Assembly: GCF_010983895.1 (NCBI RefSeq) | Contig: NZ_CP048836.1 | Span: 434,001-498,000, forward strand | Origin: Nitrogeniibacter mangrovi | GTDB taxonomy: Bacteria; Pseudomonadota; Gammaproteobacteria; Burkholderiales; Rhodocyclaceae | DNA: 64,000 bases | Direction: 5' to 3' | Shown here: piece after piece, positions 45,301 through 55,100 of the stretch | How the letters are laid out: each line of letters begins with the position of its first letter | Position numbering within the stretch: the stretch's first letter is position 1 | Translations under genes and position numbers: made by a program | The notes under the pieces: model-generated | What the model was told of the DNA's origin: nothing | The model's input: the letters and a program-made list of their open reading frames with translations, nothing else | Databases searched by the model: none

Positions 45301-45762
45301 TCAGCCCGGGTGCGATCCCCGCAGGTGCCTGGCGGCGGGAAGCCGCGCCAGCAGCGCATCCCAGTCCACCGCATCGAGGGTGTTCTTGACCAGCAGGCCC
45401 AGGTCGGTATTGCCTTCCATGCACAGGCGGCGGCTGAAGAACAGGGTGTCCGGGTCCTCCTCGCGCAGCGCGAGGGCGAGATAGTCGCGCAGTTGCGCGC
45501 TGAGGGTCAGGTCGGCGGCCGTGCGGTCGAAACGGGCGCGGAAGCGCCGGCCGTTGAAGGTGTAGCGCAGGTGCAGGCCCAGATCCGAGACGTTCAGCTG
45601 CAGGCGCTTGCCGGTCAGGGGCGCGAGCTCGTCGGTGGGCAGGATGCGGTCGAGGGCGAGGTTGAGGCCGGTGACCAGCGCCAGGGTCTGGGGCCACTGG
45701 GGCAGCCGGGTGCCGACGCGGGCGACCAGGGATGGGAGCTTGAATTCGGGCAGGGGGCGCAT
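45301..45762 (-). CDS. ubiT: ubiquinone biosynthesis accessory factor UbiT (SCP2 domain)
   Basis: The 153-residue protein is a sterol-carrier-protein-2-like lipid-binding domain (LQLNVSDLGLHLRYTFNGRRFRAR, then FSRRLCMEGNTDLGLLVKNTLDAVDW). With UbiU and UbiV immediately upstream it is UbiT, needed for oxygen-independent ubiquinone synthesis, where it is thought to bind prenylated intermediates. AAGGAG precedes its ATG, 12 bases after the ubiV stop. Confidence 0.92.
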   Translation of the reverse strand: MRPLPEFKLPSLVARVGTRLPQWPQTLALVTGLNLALDRILPTDELAPLTGKRLQLNVSDLGLHLRYTFNGRRFRARFDRTAADLTLSAQLRDYLALALREEDPDTLFFSRRLCMEGNTDLGLLVKNTLDAVDWDALLARLPAARHLRGSHPG

Positions 45763-45774
45763 CGCCGGTCTCCT

Positions 45775-46674
45775 TCAGGTTCTGACGTATTGTTCGACGC
45801 CGGCACGGCCGTGCCAGAAGCCGTTGCACGCCTCGTCGGTCATCAGCGCCCGGCTGCGCTCGAAGGCGGTCGGGCCGGACAGGGTGCCCTGCACCGCCTG
45901 GTGGAACAGGTCGATGATTCCGATCATGTCGTCGCCCTGGGGCAACAGACGCAGCACCTGCGCGTCGGCCGCCTGGAGCGAGGGCAGGTCGGCGAGCAGG
46001 TTGTGGATGCGCGCCGACTGGGTCTGGATGCCGTTCAGGGTGAGGAAGGGGTTGCCCTCGCGGGTGCGCAGGCGCAGGCCGTCGGTATGGCCCAGGCAGC
46101 GGAACTCGCAGGTGTCCTTCTGCAGGTTGAAATGGCGCGCGGTGAAGCAGCGCGCCGAGTAGGCCAGCGGCAGGCGGCCGTAGGCGGTGACCTCGAGCTC
46201 GGGGGGCGTGGCGCAGCCGGCCCGCAGTGCAACGGCGGCCTCGCGTGACATCTCGGGCGGCATCACCCAGCGGCGCGCGCCCATGGACTGCATCAGGGCC
46301 AGGGTCTGCGGATTGAAGATATTGAGCGTCGGGCCGGCCACCCAGTCGTCGCGACCGGCGGCATCGAGCAGGCTCACCGCTGCCATGTCGTTGGCCTCGA
46401 CGCAAAATTCGGCCTGGCCGACGAGGCGCCGCAGGGTCTTGAGGTCCGACTCCGATTCGATCAGCACCAGCGAGGAGAGCACCACCTCCTTGCCCGCCGC
46501 GGTGAGCATGGCGGCGACGTCGAGCCAGTCGTCGAGGCGCAGTTCATGGCGGCGCGAACACACCGATTCGCCCAGGTAGACGATGTCGACCGGGGTATCG
46601 GCGATCGACGCATAGAAGGCGAGCATCGCCTGGCGGGGCCAGTAGTACTGGTGCGGGCCGAGCGCGAGTTTCAT
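45775..46674 (-). CDS. ubiV: O2-independent ubiquinone hydroxylation protein UbiV (U32 family)
   Basis: This 299-residue U32-peptidase-family protein has four cysteines placed as in E. coli UbiV for a [4Fe-4S] cluster: C39 (GESVCSRR), C176, C189 and C193 (ARCFTARHFNLQKDTCEFRC). It forms a complex with UbiU that hydroxylates the ubiquinone ring without O2, using prephenate as oxygen donor in E. coli. The ATG at 46674 (MKLALGP) matches the homologue and has GGAAG upstream; ATG 46680 would overlap the ubiU stop. Confidence 0.94.
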   Translation of the reverse strand: MKLALGPHQYYWPRQAMLAFYASIADTPVDIVYLGESVCSRRHELRLDDWLDVAAMLTAAGKEVVLSSLVLIESESDLKTLRRLVGQAEFCVEANDMAAVSLLDAAGRDDWVAGPTLNIFNPQTLALMQSMGARRWVMPPEMSREAAVALRAGCATPPELEVTAYGRLPLAYSARCFTARHFNLQKDTCEFRCLGHTDGLRLRTREGNPFLTLNGIQTQSARIHNLLADLPSLQAADAQVLRLLPQGDDMIGIIDLFHQAVQGTLSGPTAFERSRALMTDEACNGFWHGRAGVEQYVRT

Positions 46675-46679
46675 GGGCA

Positions 46680-47693
46680 TCACTTCCACGGGCGGTAGTA
46701 GGCGCCCAGGGTGTGGCTCTGGCCTTCGGACACCTTGTTGAGGGTCGCCATCCAGCCGGGCTGCACGGCGTAGTGCTCCGGGTCGGTGCGCAGGCGGTCG
46801 AGGGCGGCGCGCCACACCCGGGTGACCTGCTCCACGTAGGCCGGGCTGCGCTGACGCCCCTCGATCTTGATGGCACGCACGCCGGCCGCGGCCAGCGTCG
46901 GCAGCAGTTCCAGGGTGTTGAGGCTGGTGGGTTCCTCGATGGCGTAGTAGGTCTCGTCCTGCACCTCGAAACGCCCCTTGCACAGGGTCGGGTAGCCGGC
47001 GCGTTCGTCGTCGCCGAAGCGGTCGATGAGGATGCCGTTGAGGCGGGTTTCCATGCCGCGCTCGGTCTGTTCCCAGCGCACATGGCTGCCCGGCGAACAG
47101 GCGCCGTTGCAGTTGGGCGACTCGCCGGTGGCGTAGGCCGACAGGGCGCAGCGTCCTTCCACCATCACGCACAGGCCGCCGAAGCCGAACACCTCGATCT
47201 CCACCGGCGTGTGGGCGATCACATGCTCCACCTGCGGCAGCGACAGCACGCGCGGCAGCACCGCGCGCTGGATGCCGAAATGGCGGTGGTAGAAGTTGAT
47301 GGCCTCGTAACTGGTCGCCGAGCCCTGCACGGACAGATGCAGGCGCAGCTGCGGATGGGTGTCGCGGGCGTACTGCATCAGCCCCGGGTCGGCGAGGATG
47401 AGGGCATCCATGCCCAGCTCGGCCGCCGCGTCCACCGCCGCGGTCCACTCGGCGGCGTTGTGCGTCTGCGGGTAGGTGTTCAGTGCCAGCAGCACCTTGC
47501 TGCCGGCGCGATGCGCATGGGCGATGCCCTCGCGCAACTGGGCGTCGGAAAAATTCAGTCCGGTGAAGTTGCGGGCGTTGGTGGCGTTGCGCAGACCGAC
47601 ATAGACACAGTCGGCGCCGGCGTCGACGGCCTTCTTGAGCGCCGGCAGGCTGCCGGCGGGGCATACCAGTTCGGGGACGTTTGCTGAGGACAT
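46680..47693 (-). CDS. ubiU: O2-independent ubiquinone hydroxylation protein UbiU (U32 family)
   Basis: The 337-residue U32 protein begins VPELVCPAGSLPALKKAVDAGADCVYVG. The cluster cysteines are in GGLCVMVEGRC (C175, C182), NCNGAC (C195, C199) and LCKG (C238). It partners UbiV. It is the first gene of ubiU-ubiV-ubiT and has a perfect FNR-type site about 60 bases upstream, predicting expression at low oxygen. Confidence 0.94.
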   Translation of the reverse strand: MSSANVPELVCPAGSLPALKKAVDAGADCVYVGLRNATNARNFTGLNFSDAQLREGIAHAHRAGSKVLLALNTYPQTHNAAEWTAAVDAAAELGMDALILADPGLMQYARDTHPQLRLHLSVQGSATSYEAINFYHRHFGIQRAVLPRVLSLPQVEHVIAHTPVEIEVFGFGGLCVMVEGRCALSAYATGESPNCNGACSPGSHVRWEQTERGMETRLNGILIDRFGDDERAGYPTLCKGRFEVQDETYYAIEEPTSLNTLELLPTLAAAGVRAIKIEGRQRSPAYVEQVTRVWRAALDRLRTDPEHYAVQPGWMATLNKVSEGQSHTLGAYYRPWK

Positions 47694-47722
47694 GGGGCCG
47701 GTGGTTCGGGACTTGGGCGCCG

Positions 47723-47764
47723 AGTGTAGGCGCTGCGCCGGCCGGGGGGATTGATGCGCATCAA
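47723..47764 (-). promoter_or_regulatory. FNR/Anr-type box and -10 of the ubiUVT promoter
   Basis: TTGAT-GCGC-ATCAA at 47751-47764 is a perfect match to the FNR/Anr/Dnr consensus. On the minus strand a TACACT -10 element (47728-47723) lies where a class II FNR promoter (site centred at -41.5) would place it, giving a start near 47716 and a leader of about 22 bases before ubiU. The palindrome could also act on the symporter gene's downstream end, but its position fits ubiU. Confidence 0.8.
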
Positions 47765-47854
47765 TCGGGCCGCGTGCGACGGCCTCTCGCCGGGCGGTAA
47801 ACGACGGCAGCCACCCGGGTGCGGGGGCGGCCGTCGGGGCGTTCGGCGGAATGA

Positions 47855-49309
47855 CTACCGGCCGCGCGGTTGGCCCAGCGAGAGGTGGTGCGCGTGGCCG
47901 CCGGCTGGGCGGATCCGCTGGGGCGCGAGCGAGCCGGCGACGATGGCAACGAGGCCGGCGAGCATGCCGGCGAAGTGCGGCGGGATGAGGGCCTCGGGGG
48001 CGACGGCCTCGAGCCCGAGCCAGACCACGAAGCCGGTCACGATGGAGGCCAGGGCGCCCTGGGTGGTGGCGCGTTTCCAGTACAGGCCGACCGCGAGCGG
48101 GGCGAAGGCGGTGGCCAGGGTTACCTTGTAGGCATCCTCCACCATGCCGTGGATGCTCTCGTCGGTCTGCAGCGCGTACCACAGCACGAACACCGCGAAC
48201 ACCACCACGACCACGCGGTTGAGCCACAGGAACTGGCGGTCGTCGAGGCCCGAGAAGGTGTTGCGCAGGATGTTTTCGGAAAAGGTGACCGAGGGCGCCA
48301 GCAGGGTGCCCGAGGCGGTGCTCATGATCGCCGAGAGCAGGGCGCCGAAGAACATCACCTGGGCGAACAGGGGCATGTGCTGGAGGATCAGCTGGGGCAG
48401 GATCATCTGCGCGTCGGTGTCGATGTAGCGATTCATCAGCGCCGGGTCGATCAGGGTGGCGGAGTAGGCGATGAAGATGGGCACGAAGGCGAACACGAAG
48501 TAGCCCGAGCCGCCGAGGATGGAGCCGGTGACGGCGATGCGTTCGCTGCGCGCGGCGTTGACCCGCTGGAACACGTCCTGCTGCGGGATGGAGCCGAAGC
48601 CCATGGTGAGGATGCCGGCCAGGAAGGCCATGATGTCGCGCGGCTCGAAGGCGGGCAGGAAGTTGAAGCGGCCAGCGGCCTCGGCATGGGCGACCACGGT
48701 ATCCACCCCGCCGGCCATGCCGCTGACCACCCAGGCGATGTAGAACAGGCCGACGACGATGATGGTCATCTGCATGAAGTCGGTCAGGGCCACCGACCAC
48801 ATGCCGCCGAACAGGGTGTAGGCGAGCACCACGGCGATGCCGATCAGCATGCCGGTCTGGTTGGAGATCGCGCCGTCCGAGAGGATGTTGAAGACCAGCC
48901 CGAGGGCGGTGATCTGTGCCGACACCCAGCCCAGGTAGGAGATCACGATCGCCAGCGAGCACAGCACCTCCACCGTGCGCCCGTAGCGCATGCGGTAGTA
49001 GTCGCCCAGGGTGAGCAGGTTGAGGCGGTACAGCGGGCGGGCGAAGAACAGGCCGACGAGGATCAGGCACAGCGAGGCGCCGAAGGGGTCGGACCACAGG
49101 CCGCGCAGGCCCTCCTGGAGGAAGGTGGCGGAGATGCCCACCACCGTCTCCGAGCCGAACCAGGTGGCGAACACCGTGGCGGTGACGATGTACAGGGGCA
49201 GGTGGCGGCCGGCGGCCACGTAGTCGGTGGTGTTCTTGACCCGGGTGGCCGCGTACAGGCCGATGCCGATGGAAACGAGCAGATAGAAGGCGACGAAGGT
49301 CACGAGCAT
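47855..49309 (-). CDS. sodium:solute symporter family transporter
   Basis: The 484-residue protein has about 13 membrane helices and SSS-family motifs: ATRVKNTTDYVAAGRHLP, FGSETVVGISATF, GFGSIPQQDVFQRV and SAIMSTASGTLLAPSVTFSENIL, the conserved helix with sodium-site Ser/Thr. It resembles the pantothenate/proline-type branch, but the solute cannot be named. It is separated from ubiU by 161 bases containing the FNR box and is likely transcribed from its own promoter. Confidence 0.88.
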   Translation of the reverse strand: MLVTFVAFYLLVSIGIGLYAATRVKNTTDYVAAGRHLPLYIVTATVFATWFGSETVVGISATFLQEGLRGLWSDPFGASLCLILVGLFFARPLYRLNLLTLGDYYRMRYGRTVEVLCSLAIVISYLGWVSAQITALGLVFNILSDGAISNQTGMLIGIAVVLAYTLFGGMWSVALTDFMQMTIIVVGLFYIAWVVSGMAGGVDTVVAHAEAAGRFNFLPAFEPRDIMAFLAGILTMGFGSIPQQDVFQRVNAARSERIAVTGSILGGSGYFVFAFVPIFIAYSATLIDPALMNRYIDTDAQMILPQLILQHMPLFAQVMFFGALLSAIMSTASGTLLAPSVTFSENILRNTFSGLDDRQFLWLNRVVVVVFAVFVLWYALQTDESIHGMVEDAYKVTLATAFAPLAVGLYWKRATTQGALASIVTGFVVWLGLEAVAPEALIPPHFAGMLAGLVAIVAGSLAPQRIRPAGGHAHHLSLGQPRGR

Positions 49310-49500
49310 CGGGCGGATTCCTTCAGGCGGCGGTGGCGTTCGAAACGGCGGATTGTAGCGCCGACCGCGAGGGAATTGGACGGTTTTGCCGGCAAATTCC
49401 GGCGCTGGCCGATGGCGGTACCGGCGGATGCGCAGCGGTGGTGCATGTCGCACCGCCGCGGTGCGATCCGAGCGGTTTCCGGCGGGTCGGATTCAGGGCG

Positions 49501-51033
49501 TCAGGAAAGTCCCGCCAGATGCCACAGTTCGAGCGCCACCAGCGCCAGCAGCAGGGCCACCAGCCAGTTCAGGCGGCGCTGGAGGCGGCGCTGCGCCTGG
49601 GTGACGCGCGCCAGTTCGGTCCGGGTGGCGAGATCCCGGTCGTGGCTGTCGAGGGCATGGTGCACCAGGCGTGGCAGCTGGGGCAGGGTGGCGGCCCAGC
49701 CGGGTGCTTCTTCCTTGGCGTGGCGCAGCAGGGCGCGCCAACCGACCTGCTCGTTCATCCAGCGCTCGAGGAAGGGCTTGGCGGTCTTCCACAGATCCAG
49801 TTCCGGATCGAGCTGGCGCCCCAGGCCCTCGATGTTGAGCAGGGTCTTCTGCAGCAGCACCAGCTGGGGCTGCACTTCCATCTCGAAGCGGCGCGCGGTC
49901 TGGAACAGGCGCAGCAGCGTCTTGCCGAAGGAGATGTCCTTGAGCGGCTTGTCGAAGATCGGCTCGCACACCGCGCGGATGGCCGACTCGAACTCGTCCA
50001 CCCGGGTGGTCGAGGGCACCCAGCCGGCGTCGATGTGGGCCTGGGCGACGCGCTTGTAGTCACGCTGGAAGAAGGCGAGGAAGTTCTGCGCCAGGTAGTT
50101 CTTGTCGGTGTCGTTGAGCGTGCCCATGATGCCGAAGTCGAGGGCGATGTAGCGCCCATCCGCGGCCACGAAGATGTTGCCCGGATGCATGTCGGCATGG
50201 AAGAAGCCGTCGCGGAACACCTGGGTGAAGAAGATCTCCACGCCTGCCATGGACAGGGCCGACAGGTCGGTGCCTTGGGCGCGTAGCGCCTCGAGGCGCG
50301 AGATGGGGATGCCGTGCATGCGCTGCATCACCATCACCGACTTGCCGCAGTAGTCCCAGTGCACCTCGGGGACGACGAGCAGGTGTGAATCGGTGAAGTT
50401 GCGCCGCAGCTGCGAGCAATTGGCCGCCTCGCGCATCAGGTCGAGCTCGTCGCGCAGGTGCTTGGCGAACTCGGCGACCACCTCGCGCGGCTTCAGGCGC
50501 CGGCTCTGGGGCCACAGCCGGTCCAGGGCGGTGGCGGCCACGTCGAGCAGCGCCAGGTCGTGGGCGATGACGCGCTCGATGCCCGGGCGCAGGATCTTGA
50601 CCGCCACCTCGGTGCCGTCGTGGAGGACGGCGAAATGCACCTGGGCCACCGAGGCCGAAGCCACCGGCTCGCGGGTGAAGCTGGCGAACACCTCGTCCAC
50701 CGGCCGGCCGTAGAACGCTTCGAGCACCGCCACCGCCTTGTCGGTCGGGAAGGGCGGGACGCGGTCCTGCAGCAGCGCCAGTTCGTCGGCGATGTCCGGC
50801 GGCAGCAGGTCGCGCCGGGTCGAGAGCATCTGGCCGAACTTGACGAAGATCGGGCCGAGCGATTCGAGCGCCCGGCGCAGCCGCACGGCGCGCGGTTCGG
50901 CGAAGCGGCGCCAGAAGAACAGGGCGCCCCAGATACGCACGAGGGTGCCGCTCGGATCGGCGGCGAGGACCATCCGGTCAAGGCCGAAGCGCAGGCTGAC
51001 GGCAACGATTTTGGCCAGTCGGAACAGTCGCAC
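49501..51033 (-). CDS. ubiB: ubiquinone biosynthesis kinase-like protein UbiB
   Basis: The 510-residue ADCK/UbiB protein has the KxGQ motif ([12 protein letters not shown]), the Ala-rich loop [19 protein letters not shown] and LDFGIMG, and a C-terminal membrane anchor ([19 protein letters not shown]). It is an unorthodox ATPase required for ubiquinone assembly. The start is a GTG at 51033. UbiB is needed aerobically and anaerobically, so its closeness to ubiUVT is functionally consistent. It is divergent from the metacaspase gene. Confidence 0.94.
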   Translation of the reverse strand: MRLFRLAKIVAVSLRFGLDRMVLAADPSGTLVRIWGALFFWRRFAEPRAVRLRRALESLGPIFVKFGQMLSTRRDLLPPDIADELALLQDRVPPFPTDKAVAVLEAFYGRPVDEVFASFTREPVASASVAQVHFAVLHDGTEVAVKILRPGIERVIAHDLALLDVAATALDRLWPQSRRLKPREVVAEFAKHLRDELDLMREAANCSQLRRNFTDSHLLVVPEVHWDYCGKSVMVMQRMHGIPISRLEALRAQGTDLSALSMAGVEIFFTQVFRDGFFHADMHPGNIFVAADGRYIALDFGIMGTLNDTDKNYLAQNFLAFFQRDYKRVAQAHIDAGWVPSTTRVDEFESAIRAVCEPIFDKPLKDISFGKTLLRLFQTARRFEMEVQPQLVLLQKTLLNIEGLGRQLDPELDLWKTAKPFLERWMNEQVGWRALLRHAKEEAPGWAATLPQLPRLVHHALDSHDRDLATRTELARVTQAQRRLQRRLNWLVALLLALVALELWHLAGLS

Positions 51034-51198
51034 GGGGGGAACGGGCAGGTGGCAAAACCGGCATTGTGCCCTTAAACCGTTTTCATGGGGTGGTGGCGCG
51101 GCGCCAGGGAAGGAGTGAACGACGCCACTGACACGCCCGGGTCCGACGGGTCAGCATACCCATGGCATCGTCCCGCGCCGCGTCGCATCGATCTGCGG

Positions 51199-51226
51199 TT
51201 GCTGGCGGGCGATCACATGCTTTAAT
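51199..51226 (+). promoter_or_regulatory. candidate sigma-70 promoter of the caspase-CHAT-M15 operon
   Basis: TTGCTG, a 16-base spacer, then TTTAAT lie 65 bases before the metacaspase start, in the 257-base gap to the divergent ubiB gene. The -10 matches five of six positions, the -35 three of six. Confidence 0.45.
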
Positions 51227-51290
51227 CAGAGAAAGACGGCGTCATGGCGGTGGTCACCTGTGCCGTGTCGCTCCGGTTCGGAGGCGGTCC

Positions 51291-52082
51291 ATGAGCAAGT
51301 CGGCGTTGTGCATCGGCATCAATGACTATCCGGGGACGGACAGCGACCTGTCCGGATGCGTGAACGACGCGCACGACTGGTCGGCGCTGCTCGACGGCAG
51401 GGGCTTTGCCGTGCGCCAGTTGCTCGACGCCGCGGCCACCAAGGCGAGCATGGTGGCGGCCATGACCGACCTGATCACCGGCGCGCGCAGTGGCGATTCG
51501 GTCGTCATCACCTATTCGGGCCACGGCACCTGGGTGCCCGACACCTCAGGCGACGAGCCCGATGGCCGCGACGAGGGCCTGTGCCCCCACGATATCGCCG
51601 ACGGCCAGGTCCTGCTCGACGACGAACTGGCCGAGCTCTTCGCCCGTCGCGACGCCGGGGTGCGGGTGGTGCTCATCTCCGACAGCTGCCACTCCGGCAG
51701 CGTGATCCGCGGTCGCGATCCGGATCTGGATCCGGCCGCGCCGCGTGCCCGTTTCCTGCCGCCGGCGCTGTGGCTGGGGGCCGATGCCCTGCCGTCCGGC
51801 GCGCCGCCGGCGCGCGTCTTCGGCGGCTTCACCCGGCTCGGCGGCGATCTGCTCCTGGCCGGTTGCCGCGATGCCGAGTTCAGCTGGGACACCCGATTCC
51901 GCGGTCGCCCCAACGGCGCCTTCACCTACTACGCGCTCAAGGCGCTCGCCGGCCTCGCGCCCGGGGCGAGCTACCTGGACTGGTTCCGCGCCATCGGCAC
52001 CTTCCTGCCCTCTACCAGCCTGCCGCAGACCCCGCAGCTGTCCGGTGCGCGGGGCGCGCGTCATTTTCCGGTCTTCGAGTGA
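51291..52082 (+). CDS. metacaspase-like caspase-family protease
   Basis: This 263-residue single-domain protein of the C14 caspase family starts ALCIGINDYPGTDSDLSGCVNDA. The catalytic dyad is intact: His78 in YSGHGT and Cys133 in ISDSCHSGS. Acidic residues flanking the cysteine resemble type I metacaspases, which cut after Arg or Lys. There is no prodomain, signal or membrane segment. CGGAGG precedes the ATG. It is followed 65 bases later by the CHAT-hydrolase gene on the same strand. It may activate, or be activated by, that protein; this is inference. Confidence 0.9.
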   Translation: MSKSALCIGINDYPGTDSDLSGCVNDAHDWSALLDGRGFAVRQLLDAAATKASMVAAMTDLITGARSGDSVVITYSGHGTWVPDTSGDEPDGRDEGLCPHDIADGQVLLDDELAELFARRDAGVRVVLISDSCHSGSVIRGRDPDLDPAAPRARFLPPALWLGADALPSGAPPARVFGGFTRLGGDLLLAGCRDAEFSWDTRFRGRPNGAFTYYALKALAGLAPGASYLDWFRAIGTFLPSTSLPQTPQLSGARGARHFPVFE

Positions 52083-52147
52083 GGCCATGATCGAACCCGG
52101 TCGACCCGGGCGCCGGCCGCCCCAACCCCGTCTCAAGGAAGCATGCC

Positions 52148-55100
52148 ATGTCCTCTGACCGTACCTATCTGCTGGCGGGGCTCGAGAGCGCCGCCCAGGC
52201 GCCGGCGACGCGCGAGGTGCGCATCACCCGTTCGCGCCGGATCCAGCCCGGGGCCGCGCGCGGCAGCCAGGCGCCGGCCGAGGTGTCCGGCGACGCCGTG
52301 CTGCGGGTGGAACTGGAAAACGGCTTCGTGCTGTGGAGCCGGGCCGACGATCTGCTGCGCGAGCGCGGGCGCCAGATCGGCCAGCGCGATGGCGAGGCGA
52401 CCTGGCAGATCGACTTCGCGCCGCGTCCCGGGCAGCCGGCGCGTGGCAGCGAGCGCGGCTGGCTGGGTCTGGGGGTGCGCCTGCTCGAGGCCTTCGGCGT
52501 GGACCTGTCCGGCAAGGCCGCCGGCGCCCTCGGGCGCTCGCTCGAGGACAAGCAGCTCAAGGACGCGCCGCCGGGGCTGTACCGCTGCGCGCTCGGCGCC
52601 AATGCCCAGGGCGATCCTGGTCTCCAGCCGGCCTGCGACATCGGTGCGGAGAGCTCGCCGCTGCTGGTCTTCATCCATGGCACCGGATCGAGCACCGCCG
52701 GCAGCTTCGGCGCCCTGTGGCGCGACGACAACGCCGCCGGCGCTGCCCTGCGCCACCGCTTCGAGGCGCGCTACGGCAAGCGCGTGTTCGCGCTCCAGCA
52801 CCGCACCCTCACCGAGAGTCCGATCCACAACGCGCTGGCGCTGGCCACGGCGCTGCCGGCCGGGGCCGAAGTGCATCTGGTCAGCCATTCGCGTGGCGGC
52901 CTGGTGGGCGAGCTGATGTGCCTGGGGATGCGCGACCCGGACCTCGATCCGTTGTCGCCGGCGCTGATCCAGACCCTGTTCGCTGCCGACCGCTGCATGG
53001 CCGAGCAGCTCGGCCTGGCGCGCCTGGACGACTCGGCCGCGAAGGCCCGCGATGCCGCCTACGCGGCCGACCGGGCGGCGCTGCTCGAGCTACTCGAGGT
53101 GTTGCACACCAAACAGCTGCGCATCACCCGCTTCGTGCGCGTGGCCTGCCCGGCGCGTGGCACCACCCTGGCCTCGGGGCGGCTCGACCGCTGGCTGTCG
53201 GTGCTCGATTTCATCGCCGGCAACGGCATCTTCGGCGACGCCCTCGACTTTCTCCTCGCGGTGGTCAAGGAGCGCACCGACCCGCGCACCCTGCCGGGCC
53301 TGGAGGCGATGATGCCCGGCTCCGCGCTCACCCGCCTGCTGCAGCATCCGGATCTGGTGACTGCGGCGGACCTGTCGGTCATCGCCGGCGACACCGAGGG
53401 CGATTCCCTGTGGAGCCAGATCAAGCTGCTCGCAGCCGACTGGTTCTACGGCTCCGACCACGACCTGGTGGTCAACACCGGCTCCATGATGGGTGGGCTG
53501 CGGCGCGTCGAGGGGCACGCCCGTTTCCTGCGCGACGAAGGCGGACAGGTCAATCACTTCCGCTACTTCACCAACGAGAAGACGGTGCGCTGGCTCTCCA
53601 ACGGCCTGCTGCGCACCGACGAGGGCGACGGCGGCTTCCAGCCCATCGCCCTGGCGCCGGTGGAGACGCCGCGCTGGCGCGAGGCCCTGGCGCGCAGCCG
53701 CGGCGGCACCGCGCCCAAGCCGCTGGTGGTGATCCTGCCCGGCACCATGGGCAGCGCCCTGCAGCAGCAGGGCGAGACCGTGTGGCTCGACTACTGGCGC
53801 TTGTTGCGTGGCCAGCTCAGCCGGTTGCGGGTCGGTCAGCCGGCGGTCGAGCCGGTGGATCTGATCGGCGACTTCTACGGCCCGCTGGTCGAGTTTCTCG
53901 CCCGCAGCCACCGGGTGGAGATCTTCCCCTACGACTGGCGCATGTCGGTGCGCGAGGCCGCCGCAAGGCTGGCCGACGCGCTCGAACGCTGGCTGCCCGA
54001 CCTGGAACGCAGCGGCCAGCCGGTGCATCTGGTGGCCCACTCCATGGGCGGGCTGGTGGTGCGCGCCATGATCGCCGACGGCGGCCCCGGCGCGGCCATC
54101 TGGCAGCGCATCGTCGCCCTGCCCAACAGCCGTTTCATGATGCTCGGCACCCCCAACCGCGGCTCCTACGAGGCGGTGCGCTGGCTCACCGGACTCAACG
54201 CGACCGAGCGCAAGCTGGCCTTGCTGGACCTGACCAAGAACACCGACGACATCATCGACATCGTCGGCCGCTATCCCGGTCTGGTCGAGCTGCTGCCCTT
54301 CGCCCCCGACGATCCGGACTTCACCGAACCGGCCCTGTGGAAGGCGCTCAAGGCCGAGCTCGAGGCCACCTGGCCGGTGTCCGGCGCCGGCGTGCTGCGC
54401 GCCGCGCGCCCGACCTGGTCGCGTCTGCTGGCCGGGGCGATCGATCCGGACCACATGGTGTATCTGGCCGGCTGCCAGGAGGCGACGGTCACCGGCTACC
54501 GGGTCGAGCCGGCCAACGACTGGGACTGGCCGCCGCGCCGCAAGCTGGTCTTCGACGCCACGGCGGAGGGCGACGGCACCGTCACCTGGGCCTCCGGGCG
54601 CCTGACCGGGGTGCCCACCTGGTACGTGGAGGACACCGCCCACGATGCCCTGTGCACGCAGACGCGCGCCTTCCCCGGGCTGCTCGATCTGCTCATGACC
54701 GGCACCACCGACCGCCTGCCGGCCAACCCGCCGCGGGCGCGTGCCGGCGTGCCGGCGCGCTTCGTGCTGCCCGAGCCGCCGTTCACCGACGATCTGCCCG
54801 ACGCGGCCGCGGTCAGCCGCTTCGGCTTCGGCGGCGGTCTGCCGGCCACCGCCGAGGGCGGCCTGCCGGTGGCGCCGCGCATTCGCGTCAGCGTGCGCCA
54901 TGGCGATCTGGCCTATGCCCGCTATCCGGTGGTGGTGGGGCACTATGCCGGCGACGCCATCGTCAGCGCCGAGGCCGCGCTCGACTACCGCCTCGACCAT
55001 GCGCTGTCGCGACGCCTGCGCCTGGGCATGTACCCGGCGGCGCCCGGCTCGCACGCCCTGTTCTTCAACGAGGTGCCCGACGCCCGGCCACAGGGCGCGG

